A DNA stretch of 54,534 bases from Ancylobacter sp. Lp-2 (lineage in GTDB: Bacteria; Pseudomonadota; Alphaproteobacteria; Rhizobiales; Xanthobacteraceae): positions 1-54,534 of the forward strand of contig NZ_JAJALI010000018.1 of NCBI RefSeq assembly GCF_020523795.1. Reading direction: 5' to 3'. Shown here one piece after another: positions 34,906 through 43,026 of the stretch (its first letter is position 1; each line of letters starts with the position of its first letter). The notes below the pieces were generated by a model. That model worked only from the letters and a program-made list of their open reading frames with translations. It was not told the origin of the DNA and searched no databases. The translations under genes were made by a program, and so were the position numbers.

Positions 34906-36219
34906 ATGTCTTTCGATCCACAGTCTTCCAGCCTCGGATCTTCCGACGGCCTGAACCCGACCCGGCGCGGCCTGCTGAAATCGGCGGCGACGCTGGCGAT
35001 GCTCGGTGCCTTGCCGGCCTCGCTGCACGCGCAGGAAGCGCCGGGCGCTCCGGACGGCATCCGTCCGTTCAGGATCGCCGTAGCCGATGCCGACATCATC
35101 GATCTGAAGCGTCGCCTGGCCGCGACGCGCTGGCCCGAAATGGAAACCGTCGGGGATGCCTCACAAGGGGTGCAACTGACCAAGCTGCGGCTGCTGACGG
35201 ATTATTGGGGCACCTCCTATGACTGGCGCCGGATCGAGGCCCGGCTCAACGCACTGCCGATGTATGTCACGCAGATCGACGGCCTCGACATCCAGTTCAT
35301 CCACATCCGCTCGCCGCATGCCCAGGCGATGCCGATGATCATGACGCATGGCTGGCCGGGCTCGATCCTCGAATTCATGAAGGTGATGGAACCGCTGACC
35401 AATCCGACGCAGCACGGCGGCAAGGCCGAGGATGCTTTTCATCTGGTCGTGCCCTCGATTCCCGGCTTCGGCTTCTCCGGTAAGCCGACCGCGACGGGAT
35501 GGGGGTCCGACCGCATCGGCCGCGCATGGGGCGTGCTGATGGCTCGGCTGGGCTATCGGCACTTCGTCTCGCAGGGCGGTGACTGCGGCTCGGTCATCTC
35601 GCACCGCATGGCGCTGCAGCAGGTGCCGGGGCTGATCGGCATCCATGTCAACATGCCCGGCACCGTTCCCGGCGAGATCGCGGCGATCCTGGCGGCCGGC
35701 GGGCCGCCGCCGGCCGGTCTCACGCCGCCGGAACGGGAAGCCTTCGCCGCGCTGGACGTTTTCTATCGCGACAGCTCCGGCTATGCGAGCATGATGGTCA
35801 CGCGGCCGCAGACGATCGGCTATTCGCTGGTGGATTCGCCCGTCGGCCTTGCGGCCTGGATGTATGAGAAGTTCCAGACGTGGACCTATAGCGGCGGCGA
35901 GCCTGAGAAGGTGCTGAGCCGGGACGAGATGCTCGATGACATCTCGCTCTATTGGTTCACCGGCACGGGGGCTTCGGCGGCGCGGATCTATTGGGAAGAC
36001 CACTCGAACAATTTCAACGCCGTGGACATTCCGGCGCTGCCGGTGGCCGTGACCGTGTTTCCGGGCGAGATCTACAAGGCGCCGCGCAGCTGGGCGGAAC
36101 GCTGCTATCACAACCTTGTCTACTTCAACGAGGCCGGGAATGGCGGGCATTTCGCCGCCTGGGAACAGCCGGAGCTCTTCGTGGAGGAAGTACGGGCGGC
36201 GTTTCGTCCACTGCGGTGA
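34906..36219 (+). CDS. Tat-exported epoxide hydrolase-like alpha/beta hydrolase
   Basis: 437-residue protein. A Tat-type signal (TRRGLLKSAATLAMLG, ending SLHAQ) is followed by an epoxide-hydrolase N-terminal domain (about residues 50-160) and an alpha/beta-hydrolase fold. The oxyanion segment is HGWPGS, the nucleophile Asp lies in GGDCGS (the family usually has GGDWG), and the catalytic His in GGHFAAWE near the C-terminus. It probably opens epoxides or a related small substrate in the periplasm. The frame is open 81 codons upstream but without protein character. Downstream of the TetR gene on the same strand, 242 bases away. Confidence 0.83.
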   Translation: MSFDPQSSSLGSSDGLNPTRRGLLKSAATLAMLGALPASLHAQEAPGAPDGIRPFRIAVADADIIDLKRRLAATRWPEMETVGDASQGVQLTKLRLLTDYWGTSYDWRRIEARLNALPMYVTQIDGLDIQFIHIRSPHAQAMPMIMTHGWPGSILEFMKVMEPLTNPTQHGGKAEDAFHLVVPSIPGFGFSGKPTATGWGSDRIGRAWGVLMARLGYRHFVSQGGDCGSVISHRMALQQVPGLIGIHVNMPGTVPGEIAAILAAGGPPPAGLTPPEREAFAALDVFYRDSSGYASMMVTRPQTIGYSLVDSPVGLAAWMYEKFQTWTYSGGEPEKVLSRDEMLDDISLYWFTGTGASAARIYWEDHSNNFNAVDIPALPVAVTVFPGEIYKAPRSWAERCYHNLVYFNEAGNGGHFAAWEQPELFVEEVRAAFRPLR

Positions 36220-36483
36220 ACCATCCATCGAGGGGCGAGCGGCGCCGTCGACAGGCCGTCCCGGCTTTGCACCGGCCTCGGCTCGCCTCCACCGCATCCG
36301 GCGCTCCGGCGCCATCCTGCCATGGTCGACGCCCGTTGCCGGTGGTGCCGCCCCGGGGGCGGGTTCTCGCCGCAATGCGAGCGGCGATGACAATTGAAGC
36401 GAACGCCGCCACCGGGGAAATAAGGGCGCACACGGTCTGTCGCATGAATGGCGGCGGGCGGGCTGCGAGAAAGAGGTCGCAAA

Positions 36484-36921
36484 ATGCGCGCGTTGTCCGG
36501 ACGACTGATCTCCTCGGTGGTTGTCGCAATTCTTCTTCTCGATGCCGGCATCAACATATTCGCGCCGTCCGTCATCGTGCCCGAGATGAATGCGGTGCAG
36601 TTCCCGGCCTATCTGGCTCCCGCCCTCGGGCTCATCATGATCCTGTGCGCGACGCTTTATGCGGTGCCCGGCACCTCATTCATCGGCGCCATCCTGGTGA
36701 CCGGATTTCTTGGCGGAGCGATCTGCACCCATTTCCGGGTCGGCGAAGAATTTTCCGCGCCGCAGCTGATCGCCCTGGCCCTTGGGGTGGCGACCTGGGG
36801 CGGCCTTTATCTGCGGGATGGCCGGATACGGGATCTTGTCCTGCGTCCGGAGCGCTGGGACCGTGGCGCGCTCGAGGCCGTTCACGAGCGGGAGCGCCGC
36901 GCGGCCGACCGCGTTTCATGA
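36484..36921 (+). CDS. DoxX-like integral membrane protein
   Basis: 145-residue protein with four hydrophobic helices and the DoxX-like landmarks GGAICTHFRVGEEF (after helix three) and a short cytoplasmic tail. Family members are small membrane proteins of uncertain, partly redox-linked role. The ATG chosen has AAGAGG upstream; an ATG 36 bases earlier adds only a charged stretch. Stands alone between the hydrolase gene and the cellulose locus. Confidence 0.75.
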   Translation: MRALSGRLISSVVVAILLLDAGINIFAPSVIVPEMNAVQFPAYLAPALGLIMILCATLYAVPGTSFIGAILVTGFLGGAICTHFRVGEEFSAPQLIALALGVATWGGLYLRDGRIRDLVLRPERWDRGALEAVHERERRAADRVS

Positions 36922-37030
36922 CGGGCTCCGTCCTGCGGAGCGGCGGCGCGGACATCGCGGAGCCTTCTCGCATGTCGGTCGTGTCACCGGCCGCCGCGCG
37001 AGGCGCGGTTCCCGTCGACCGGATGAAGGC

Positions 37031-37064
37031 AAAGGGCGCGCGACCGGCTGGCCGCGCGCCCTTT
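37031..37064. terminator. Bidirectional terminator between DoxX-like gene and cellulose operon
   Basis: AAAGGGCGCGCG (37031-37042) pairs perfectly with CGCGCGCCCTTT (37053-37064) around a ten-base loop. Placed between convergent genes. A/T runs at both stem ends suit termination in either direction. Confidence 0.75.
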
Positions 37065-37089
37065 CACGTCCTGTACGGCGCCGGCCGGG

Positions 37090-39321
37090 TCACTCGCGCT
37101 TGTAGAGCCGGCGGGCGAATTCGATCTCGGTGACGCCGTTCATGGCATCGGTGTTGCCCTGTGCCGCCAGCGCCCGGAAGATGCGCTCGGCCGACTGGTA
37201 GTCGCGGATGTTGAAGTAGCTCCAGCCGCGCAGCATCATCAGGTCCTGCTGCTCCGGCGAGATGCGGGCGCGCTCGTCGAGCGAGATCAGCGCCTCGACG
37301 AAGCGCTGGTCCTTGTAGAACTCGTAGGCGCGCTGGGCGAGGATGTCGGCGGTCAGCTGCATGGCGCGGCGTGGCGACTGCGGCGCCTCGACGGCGGCGA
37401 CCTGCGCCTGGTTGGTCATGCCCTTGCGCATATAGGCCAGCGATTTGCCGTAGGCGGCTTCCTCGGCGACCTTGCCCGAGCCGGTGCGCAGGGCGTCGTC
37501 GAAGGCGGCGACCGCCTCCATGGGCCGGTTGAGCTCCATCAGCCGCCAGCCGCGCGACAGCGCCGCGGCACCGCCGCCCCGGGCCGAACCGCCGCCGGAA
37601 GCGGCGCGGGGGCGCGGCGCCGCGGCCGCCTCCCGGTAGTTGGCCGGCTGCGTATAGCCGCGCCCGGCCGGTGCGGTCTGTGCCGGCGCGGTCTGGACGA
37701 GGATCGGCTGCGCCTGCCGCACCGGGGCCGCCTGCGCCGGCACCGGCTGGAACTGCTGCGCGGTCGCGGGCCGGGCCGGGATCGGCTGGAAGCCGGTCTG
37801 CGTGGGCACGGCGGCATAGGCGGGGGCGGCGGCCGACGCTCCGGCATTCGCCGGCGGCGGGGTGACGCGCAGCGCGGCGGCGACCAGCGGATCGGTGCCG
37901 CGATTGATCTGGCCTTGCAGGTTGCGGGCCTCCAGCTGCGCGCGCAGCTGCGGGTCGACCAGCGCGACGATGCGCTCGGAACGCCCGCGCCAGCTCTGCA
38001 CCAGCGCGCTCAGCCGCGCGGCGTCGTTCAGCCGCCAATAGGTGAGGGCGAGGCCGTAGGAGGACGGCTCGTCATTGGGGTCCCAGGACAGCGCGGTCTG
38101 GAACCAGGCCTGCGCCACCACCAGCTGCCCGGTATTGTAGGCGTACCAGCCGAGCGCCTGGGCGCCGGGCACGTATTTGTCGCGCATCACCACCGGGCTG
38201 AAGCGGCTCAGCACCGTCTCGGTCAGCACCGGCGGCGGCGAGGCGGTGAGCAGGCTGATGACGACGTCGAGATAGGCCTTGCCATTCTCCGGCGCGGCGT
38301 CGCGCCATTCGAAGGCGATCGGCTCGGCCTCCAGCGCCCGTCCCAGCGAGTTCAGCGCCAGCACATAGCCTTCCGCCGCCTTGGCGCCGCCCTTGCGGTC
38401 CAGCGCCAGCTTGAACCAGTCGAGCGCGCGCGAGGCTTCGTCGTGGCGGAACAGGTACCAGCCCAGCAGCATCGGGTCGCCGGGCGTGTCGCCGGCGCGC
38501 GCGATGGCCTCCAGTCGGGCGATGTCGTCATTGGCGACGACATATTCCGGATTCTCGGCGGCCTTGCCGACGCGCCGGCGGATCAGCTCGTCGCGGATCG
38601 GGGCGAATTCCGGCTGTCCCTGCGGGTCCTTGCGCTCCAGCGCCAGCAATTGCTTGAGCTGCTCGTCGTCGAGCACGGGCATCGCCTTCTGGATGGTGGC
38701 GAGGCGCTCGGCGGCATCGTTGCAGTTGGTCAGCAGGTAGGTATAGGCGTCGAGGGCGCGCTGCGCTTGGTTGGTCTTGCCGAAGGCCTCGGCGACGCGC
38801 CAGAGGATGTCGACATTGGTGCAGGTGAGAAGGCCCGGCGTCTCCGTCGCCATGCGCAGCACCGTGCTCCATTGCTGGGCGTCGGAGGCATTGATCAGGC
38901 GTCGGCGATTCTCGCTCTCGTCGAGGCGGGCGATCAGCTCGGGTGGCGGCTGCCAGGAGGGGTCGGTGGCCTGGCGGGCGGCGATGGCGCTGCGCACGTC
39001 GGACAGCTTGCCCTCGGCATAGAGCTTCCACATGCGTTCGAGATCGGGGTCGGATTGCGGGCCGAACAGGTCGGCGGGCGGCGACCAGTCCGGGTAGAGG
39101 GCGCGCAGGCGGGCAATCTCGGCCTCGAGGCGGCGGGTATCGCCCTGGGAGGCGAAGTAGCGCAGCGCGCTTTCGTCGACCTTGGGGCGGACGGCGGCGT
39201 CGGCGGGCGGCGTCCTGTCGGCGGCCGGCGCGTTGCCGACCGGGAGCTGGATCTGCTGGGCGATGGCAGGGACGACAGCGCCCCCCAACAGCAGCAGCAG
39301 AGCAGCTCGCTTCAGAGACAT
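37090..39321 (-). CDS. TPR protein of the cellulose synthase operon (BcsK/BcsC-N-terminus-like)
   Basis: 743-residue exported protein. Signal peptide KRAALLLLLGGAVVPAIAQ is followed by many TPR-like helical pairs (about residues 40-510), a low-complexity Pro/Ala/Gln linker (about 515-600) and a second TPR block to the C-terminus. There is no outer-membrane beta-barrel, so it is not a full BcsC. In type III cellulose operons a TPR protein (BcsK) replaces BcsC, and this is the likely equivalent: a periplasmic scaffold for glucan export. Its start overlaps the bcsZ end by ten bases. The frame runs open far upstream, but only inside bcsZ. Confidence 0.75.
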   Translation of the reverse strand: MSLKRAALLLLLGGAVVPAIAQQIQLPVGNAPAADRTPPADAAVRPKVDESALRYFASQGDTRRLEAEIARLRALYPDWSPPADLFGPQSDPDLERMWKLYAEGKLSDVRSAIAARQATDPSWQPPPELIARLDESENRRRLINASDAQQWSTVLRMATETPGLLTCTNVDILWRVAEAFGKTNQAQRALDAYTYLLTNCNDAAERLATIQKAMPVLDDEQLKQLLALERKDPQGQPEFAPIRDELIRRRVGKAAENPEYVVANDDIARLEAIARAGDTPGDPMLLGWYLFRHDEASRALDWFKLALDRKGGAKAAEGYVLALNSLGRALEAEPIAFEWRDAAPENGKAYLDVVISLLTASPPPVLTETVLSRFSPVVMRDKYVPGAQALGWYAYNTGQLVVAQAWFQTALSWDPNDEPSSYGLALTYWRLNDAARLSALVQSWRGRSERIVALVDPQLRAQLEARNLQGQINRGTDPLVAAALRVTPPPANAGASAAAPAYAAVPTQTGFQPIPARPATAQQFQPVPAQAAPVRQAQPILVQTAPAQTAPAGRGYTQPANYREAAAAPRPRAASGGGSARGGGAAALSRGWRLMELNRPMEAVAAFDDALRTGSGKVAEEAAYGKSLAYMRKGMTNQAQVAAVEAPQSPRRAMQLTADILAQRAYEFYKDQRFVEALISLDERARISPEQQDLMMLRGWSYFNIRDYQSAERIFRALAAQGNTDAMNGVTEIEFARRLYKRE

Positions 39322-40388
39322 CGCGGATATTTCTCCACCAGCAGGGCCCAGCTGAGCAGGAACAGCGTCGACGGGTAGTAGAGCGTCGGCTCGAAATGCC
39401 TCAGCTCCTGTGGAATTGCGGTTCCCTCCAGCGCGCAGGCGAGCAGGGCCCCGAGGATGCGATAGCCCGGTTCGGTCAGCTGGTTCACCACCCGGCCCGA
39501 CGGGATGTCGACGATGGCGGGAACCCCGCCATTTTCGACCAGCCAGTTGCGCCGGAAGCTGTCCAGGATCTGGGCGTCCGCGATTCCTGCCCTTAACAGG
39601 TAAAGAGATATCCTTAACGAATTGTAACCAAAGACCGGGGGGAAGCCCTCCGCGAGGGTCACCGGCCCGCGGGCCGGAGCGGCGATCCAGTCCGGCGGCA
39701 ACTGCGCTGGCCCGAGCCGGGCGATGGACAGAAGTTCGAGGCCGCTGACGCCGAGCTTGGTCCAGTCGGTCTCCGGCGCCAACTGGGCAAGAATCGGGAA
39801 AGCTTCGAAAATCCAATAGGATAAGTTAAGGATCGGGCCGTCCTTGCGCTCGTCGGCCGAGAAGCCTTGCACGCCGGGCAGCAGCACCAGCCGGTCGCCG
39901 GACTTCACCACCAGCTTGGCGCCGAGCGCGCGGGCGATCTTGCGCGCCGCCTCGGTATAGCCGGGGTTGTTCCAGGCGGCGCCGGCGCGGGCGAGGGCGT
40001 AGGAAATTAATATGTCGCCATCGCTGGCGGCGTTCACGTCGGTGACGTGCGGGGTGGCGTTGGGGTCCCAGCGCCAGGCCGCCAGCCCGTCGTCGCGGAT
40101 CATCAGCTCGGTGCGGGTGAAGCTCCAGATGCGCTCGAAATTGCTGCGGTCGCCGGCGAGGAAGGCCAGCAGCATGCCGTAGCCCTGGCCTTCGCTGTGG
40201 CTGATGTCGCCATTGGCGGTGTCGACCACCCGCCCGTTCTCGGCGACGAAGCGGCCCATATAGGCGTTCCACGCCTCCATCGGCACCGTGCTGGCCATGG
40301 GCTGCGCCTTCAGCGGCGGAGGGGCGCCCGCTCCGAGAAGGAGCGCGGCGGCGAGGATGAGGAGGCCGGCGAGACGCGATGGCCTCAT
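39312..40388 (-). CDS. bcsZ: Periplasmic endoglucanase of the cellulose synthase operon (GH8)
   Basis: 358-residue glycoside hydrolase family 8 enzyme with a signal peptide (LAGLLILAAALLLGAGA). It trims nascent beta-1,4-glucan in the periplasm. Conserved GH8 segments: SEGQGYGMLLAF with the catalytic Glu, WRWDPN, NAASDGDILISYAL with the second acid, and FGYNSLRISLYL. Length agrees with E. coli BcsZ (368). The ATG overlaps the bcsB stop (ATGA). Confidence 0.92.
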   Translation of the reverse strand: MRPSRLAGLLILAAALLLGAGAPPPLKAQPMASTVPMEAWNAYMGRFVAENGRVVDTANGDISHSEGQGYGMLLAFLAGDRSNFERIWSFTRTELMIRDDGLAAWRWDPNATPHVTDVNAASDGDILISYALARAGAAWNNPGYTEAARKIARALGAKLVVKSGDRLVLLPGVQGFSADERKDGPILNLSYWIFEAFPILAQLAPETDWTKLGVSGLELLSIARLGPAQLPPDWIAAPARGPVTLAEGFPPVFGYNSLRISLYLLRAGIADAQILDSFRRNWLVENGGVPAIVDIPSGRVVNQLTEPGYRILGALLACALEGTAIPQELRHFEPTLYYPSTLFLLSWALLVEKYPRCL

Positions 40389-43024
40389 GAGGGCCGTCCC
40401 ATCCGCCGCAGCAGCAGGAAGGTGGCCACGCCGAGCACCAGCGAGGCGATCATCAGCATCAGCGCATAGGGCACGATGTTGGTCGACAGCCAGTTGGCGC
40501 TGATCATGCGGATATTGGCGAAGCTCAGCGGCGTGGTGACGATGAAGCGGTGGCTGTTCACCTCGTGCCGCTCGACCTCGCCGGATCCGGCCTGGAGCGC
40601 GACGGCCTGGCCGCCGATGCGGTTCCAGGAGGCGTCGGCGACGAGCTGCGCCATTCCGCTCGCCAGCGTATCGGTGGTGCGCCCGGTCACCAGTGTCCAC
40701 ACCGCCGCCTCGTTCGGGCTGTTGCCCTGCGCCATCAGCACCGAGGTGCGCGGCGGCGGCTCGTAGAGCGTGCGCTGGCCCTGGTTGATGCGCAGTGAGT
40801 CGAAGCTGATGGAGAAGGTGCGCTTCAGCCAGCCCTCGAAGCTGTCGGCCAGCGCCCGTAGCGCGCCGGTGTTCTGCACCGCGTTGCGCCAGCGCTGATA
40901 GATCTCAGAGGTGTTGTCGTCGGGGTTTTCCGTCGGCGAGGCGGCTGCGGTGCTGCCGCCGGCCTGACGGGCGCGGAAGCGCTGCAGCACGCTGTCATAG
41001 CCGTCAGTGCTTTCCGCACCGGCGGCGGCGTCGTCGCCGGCCGAGACCACCCAGTTGGAGCGGGTGGATTCGGAGATGCCGACCTGGTCGAGCACGCTGG
41101 CCGGAATATGGTCGATGTCGCCGACGAACAGCGCGTTGCGCTCGGCGAGCGTCGCGGCGGCGGGGGAGACGTCGAGCGGCAGCGGCCGGCCTTGCGCGCG
41201 GGCCAGTCGCGTCAGCAGCGTCGCGGCCGCTCCCAGCGTCACCGTGTCCTGGCGCGCCAGCACTACCGCCGTCGGGCCGCCGAGGCCATAGGGGAAGGCG
41301 TTGGCGGAGAGCGAGGCGAGGTTGGGCACGGTGCCGATGCGGGCGAAGTTCTCCATCGAGAACTCGGTGGAATCGAACAGCACGAAGCGGCTGTCGGAGG
41401 GCAGCGTCGCGCCGGGCAGGCAGCGGGCGTCGGCTTCGGTGTCGAGCACCACTTCCAGCCACAGCTGGTTGATGCCGGGGCGGAAATTGCGCAGCGGGAT
41501 CTGCATCGGCTGGTGCTGCATCAGCCCGCCGCCGCGGGTGGTGATCGGCAGGTTGGAGGCGATCTGCCCGTTCACATAGACGTCGACATGGCTGCCCGGC
41601 CGCACGGCGGCGGTGAAGGCGACGTCGAGCAGTAGCTGGGCATTGCCGTAGAATTCGGCGAAGAAATCCGCCGGCAGGGCGATCTGGAACTCGGCGCGCA
41701 GCCGGCGGCCGGAGAATTCCTGCGTGGTCACGCCGAGCTCGGCGAGCCGCAGCGAGCGCGCGCCGGAAAACAGCGGGGCGTTCGGCGCGAAGCTGGTGGC
41801 GGTGGGGATGGCGTCGCTCTGGTTCAGCACGAAGTCGTTGAGCCGGTCGATGGCGCGGTCGACATCCGCCGCCGTCGGGCCGGAGAGCACCAGCGTCGGC
41901 GCGCCGAGCCGGCTGTCGTCGACGAGGCTGGCGACCGGGCGCTGGCGGGCCTCGGCCGTCGGGTTGGCCATCAGCCGCGACAGTTCGGGCGCCGCGCCGA
42001 TCACCAGGTTGAGCGTGCCGGGAGTGGCCGGGCCGGGCACGCCGTCGGCGATGCTGACCGACGGGTTGGGGAACAGGCCGCGCAGGGCGAGCCCCTGAAT
42101 GGCGCGCAGCACGCGCGGGGCGTTGGCCTCCACCGAGCCGGGGGCGATGACGCGGATATTGGTCGTGCCCCTGGCGTCGACGCCGACCGCGGCGAGGTCG
42201 TCGAGGCCGCCGGTCATCTTCGGCCGGCCGCCGGCATAGGCGATGCCGGTGCCCTCGTTGTTGATCTCGGTCCACAGCTCGTAGGTGGCGGTGACCGCGC
42301 AGTCGGTGCGGTGGCGCTGCGTCACCTCGATCCGCACGAGGTTGGCACCGGCGCGCAGCGTCCCGCGCGGGATCGGCGCGGCGATCCGGGCCGGCTCCTG
42401 CGAGGAGGCGATCGGCGATTCGACGATCGCCTGGCCGTTGATGGTCACGCGGATGCGCGAGCTCTCCGGCATCACCACCACCGCGTTGAGGTAGCTCAGC
42501 AGGAAGGTGGCCTGGCGCGCCACTTCGTCCGGCGTGGCATAGATGACGAAGGCGCGGGAGGCGACCTCGCCGGCGAACACCATCCGGGCCTGCGGGATGA
42601 TGTAGCGGTCCGGCCGCTGCGGCCCGGCCGGCTGACGGGCGACCGGCGCGACGACGGCCGGAGCGGGCTGGCCGGGAACCATCTGGAACGGGGCGGCGGC
42701 CGGGCCGGTGCTGCCATCGGCGGGCGCCGGTGCGGCCGGGGCCGGGGTGTTGGCGGGCGGTGCGGGTGGGGTCTGCGCCAACGCGGAAGGCGTGCCGGGC
42801 GTATAGCCGCCCGGTGCGGTCATCGGCACCGAAGGCGTGGCCGTGCCGGAAGGGCGCGCCGCGCCGCCGAGCGGCGGCGTCATCTGGAACTGGCCGGTGC
42901 CCTGGCCGGCGGCGGGCGAGGACTGGGCGGCGGCCGGACCGGCGCCGGGCGACCCGAGCAGCGCGGCGCCGAGAAGGAGGGCGGCGGCCCCGGCCAAAGC
43001 GCCGCGGGCGACGGGCGAGGGCAT
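40385..43024 (-). CDS. bcsB: Cellulose synthase periplasmic regulatory subunit
   Basis: 879-residue periplasmic, membrane-anchored partner of BcsA that guides the glucan through the periplasm. Signal peptide, then a long Pro/Ala/Gly-rich linker (residues about 35-135), then the carbohydrate-binding and flavodoxin-like repeats of BcsB and a C-terminal transmembrane helix (IVPYALMLMIASLVLGVATFLLL) that docks on BcsA. Longer than E. coli BcsB (779), mostly through the linker. The ATG starts two bases after the bcsA stop. The open frame continues upstream inside bcsA in another phase and is not coding. Confidence 0.92.
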   Translation of the reverse strand: MPSPVARGALAGAAALLLGAALLGSPGAGPAAAQSSPAAGQGTGQFQMTPPLGGAARPSGTATPSVPMTAPGGYTPGTPSALAQTPPAPPANTPAPAAPAPADGSTGPAAAPFQMVPGQPAPAVVAPVARQPAGPQRPDRYIIPQARMVFAGEVASRAFVIYATPDEVARQATFLLSYLNAVVVMPESSRIRVTINGQAIVESPIASSQEPARIAAPIPRGTLRAGANLVRIEVTQRHRTDCAVTATYELWTEINNEGTGIAYAGGRPKMTGGLDDLAAVGVDARGTTNIRVIAPGSVEANAPRVLRAIQGLALRGLFPNPSVSIADGVPGPATPGTLNLVIGAAPELSRLMANPTAEARQRPVASLVDDSRLGAPTLVLSGPTAADVDRAIDRLNDFVLNQSDAIPTATSFAPNAPLFSGARSLRLAELGVTTQEFSGRRLRAEFQIALPADFFAEFYGNAQLLLDVAFTAAVRPGSHVDVYVNGQIASNLPITTRGGGLMQHQPMQIPLRNFRPGINQLWLEVVLDTEADARCLPGATLPSDSRFVLFDSTEFSMENFARIGTVPNLASLSANAFPYGLGGPTAVVLARQDTVTLGAAATLLTRLARAQGRPLPLDVSPAAATLAERNALFVGDIDHIPASVLDQVGISESTRSNWVVSAGDDAAAGAESTDGYDSVLQRFRARQAGGSTAAASPTENPDDNTSEIYQRWRNAVQNTGALRALADSFEGWLKRTFSISFDSLRINQGQRTLYEPPPRTSVLMAQGNSPNEAAVWTLVTGRTTDTLASGMAQLVADASWNRIGGQAVALQAGSGEVERHEVNSHRFIVTTPLSFANIRMISANWLSTNIVPYALMLMIASLVLGVATFLLLRRMGRPS

Positions 43025-43026
43025 CG

